From: Diploscapter coronatus
Taxonomy: Eukaryota > Nematoda > Chromadorea > Rhabditida > Rhabditidae
Reading direction: 5' to 3'
NCBI GenBank assembly: GCA_964036155.1
Contig: OZ038423.1
Coordinates: 34,487,249-34,551,248 of the forward strand
Length of the DNA stretch: 64,000 nucleotides
Positions 63,759 through 64,000 of this stretch are shown here, in pieces. The notes under the pieces are model-generated. The model was given only the letters and a program-made list of their open reading frames with translations. It was not told the origin of the DNA and did no database searches. Made by a program: the position numbers and the translations under genes. Positions within the stretch are counted from its first letter, which is position 1. Every line of letters begins with the position of its first letter.

Positions 63759-64000
63759 ATCGCTGAAACTCCACAGCCTCACGCACTAACGAATGATGCA
63801 GTTATGCAGTCTGGCAGTTTGCAAATCAACTGGCATCAACTTTCTCCCCTAACTCCTCGACTCTTTTATCTGCCAAGCCATTCAAACTTGTCTGCATCAC
63901 ATATTCTTTTCCTCCCTATTTATTTCTTCATCGTCATCCTCCATTTCCCTGTACAATGCATTCTGCTTATTGTTGTTTATTGCATTCACTCCTCTTCTCT
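63759..64000. other. 5' flank of the EF-hand gene
   Basis: Pyrimidine-rich upstream DNA to the end of the window; no gene seen. Confidence 0.5.

Noticed and set aside
1..64000. tRNA, rRNA, CRISPR arrays and prokaryotic signals
   Set aside because: No tRNA box pairs, rRNA-like stretches or regular repeat-spacer arrays were seen; the intron-rich genes are plainly eukaryotic.

Overview
The window looks like nuclear DNA of a nematode, most likely a rhabditid related to Caenorhabditis. It is AT-rich, with genes split into many small exons, mostly T-rich 3' splice sites, likely spliced-leader acceptors just before several start codons, and clear homologues of nematode genes: a two-finger GATA factor like ELT-1, a two-finger CCCH protein like OMA-1, SDS-22, an SLC6/SNF transporter and a CNNM/ACDP protein. 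No tRNA, rRNA, CRISPR, plasmid or phage feature was recognised. Exon structures were assembled by hand from splice sites and reading frame, so gene limits are firmer than every inner boundary.

Layout. 1-1 kb: the last exon of a plus-strand gene that enters from outside. 2.26-7.67 kb (minus): a large secreted EGF/VWA-like protein resembling the C. elegans IRG-7 group. 8.9-16.8 kb (plus): three genes in a row, an acidic prothymosin-like protein, an unrecognised leucine-rich protein, and sds-22. 16.8-28 kb is an accessory-like stretch: three small minus-strand genes of nematode-specific type, one orphan last exon, many foldback hairpins and a 1.15-kb non-autonomous element with a four-fold IR/DR motif. 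28.05-32.05 kb (plus): oma-like CCCH gene. 32.6-36.3 kb (minus): SLC6 transporter, tail to tail with the oma-like gene. 40.27-47.22 kb (plus): CNNM. 50.74-55.9 kb (minus): elt-1, followed by about 6.6 kb of mostly non-coding DNA that holds one possible extra last exon. 62.5-63.76 kb (minus): a small secreted EF-hand protein.

The most unusual signal is in splicing. Three introns in three conserved genes (sds-22, oma-like, elt-1) start with GC rather than GT. At least seven introns appear to end in AAG or GAG instead of the nematode CAG/TAG, and the reading frames of conserved domains fix several of them. The second theme is the density of intronic and intergenic inverted repeats. I did not find convincing evidence of an entirely new multi-gene system; the small-gene and foldback region at 17-25 kb is the best place to look.
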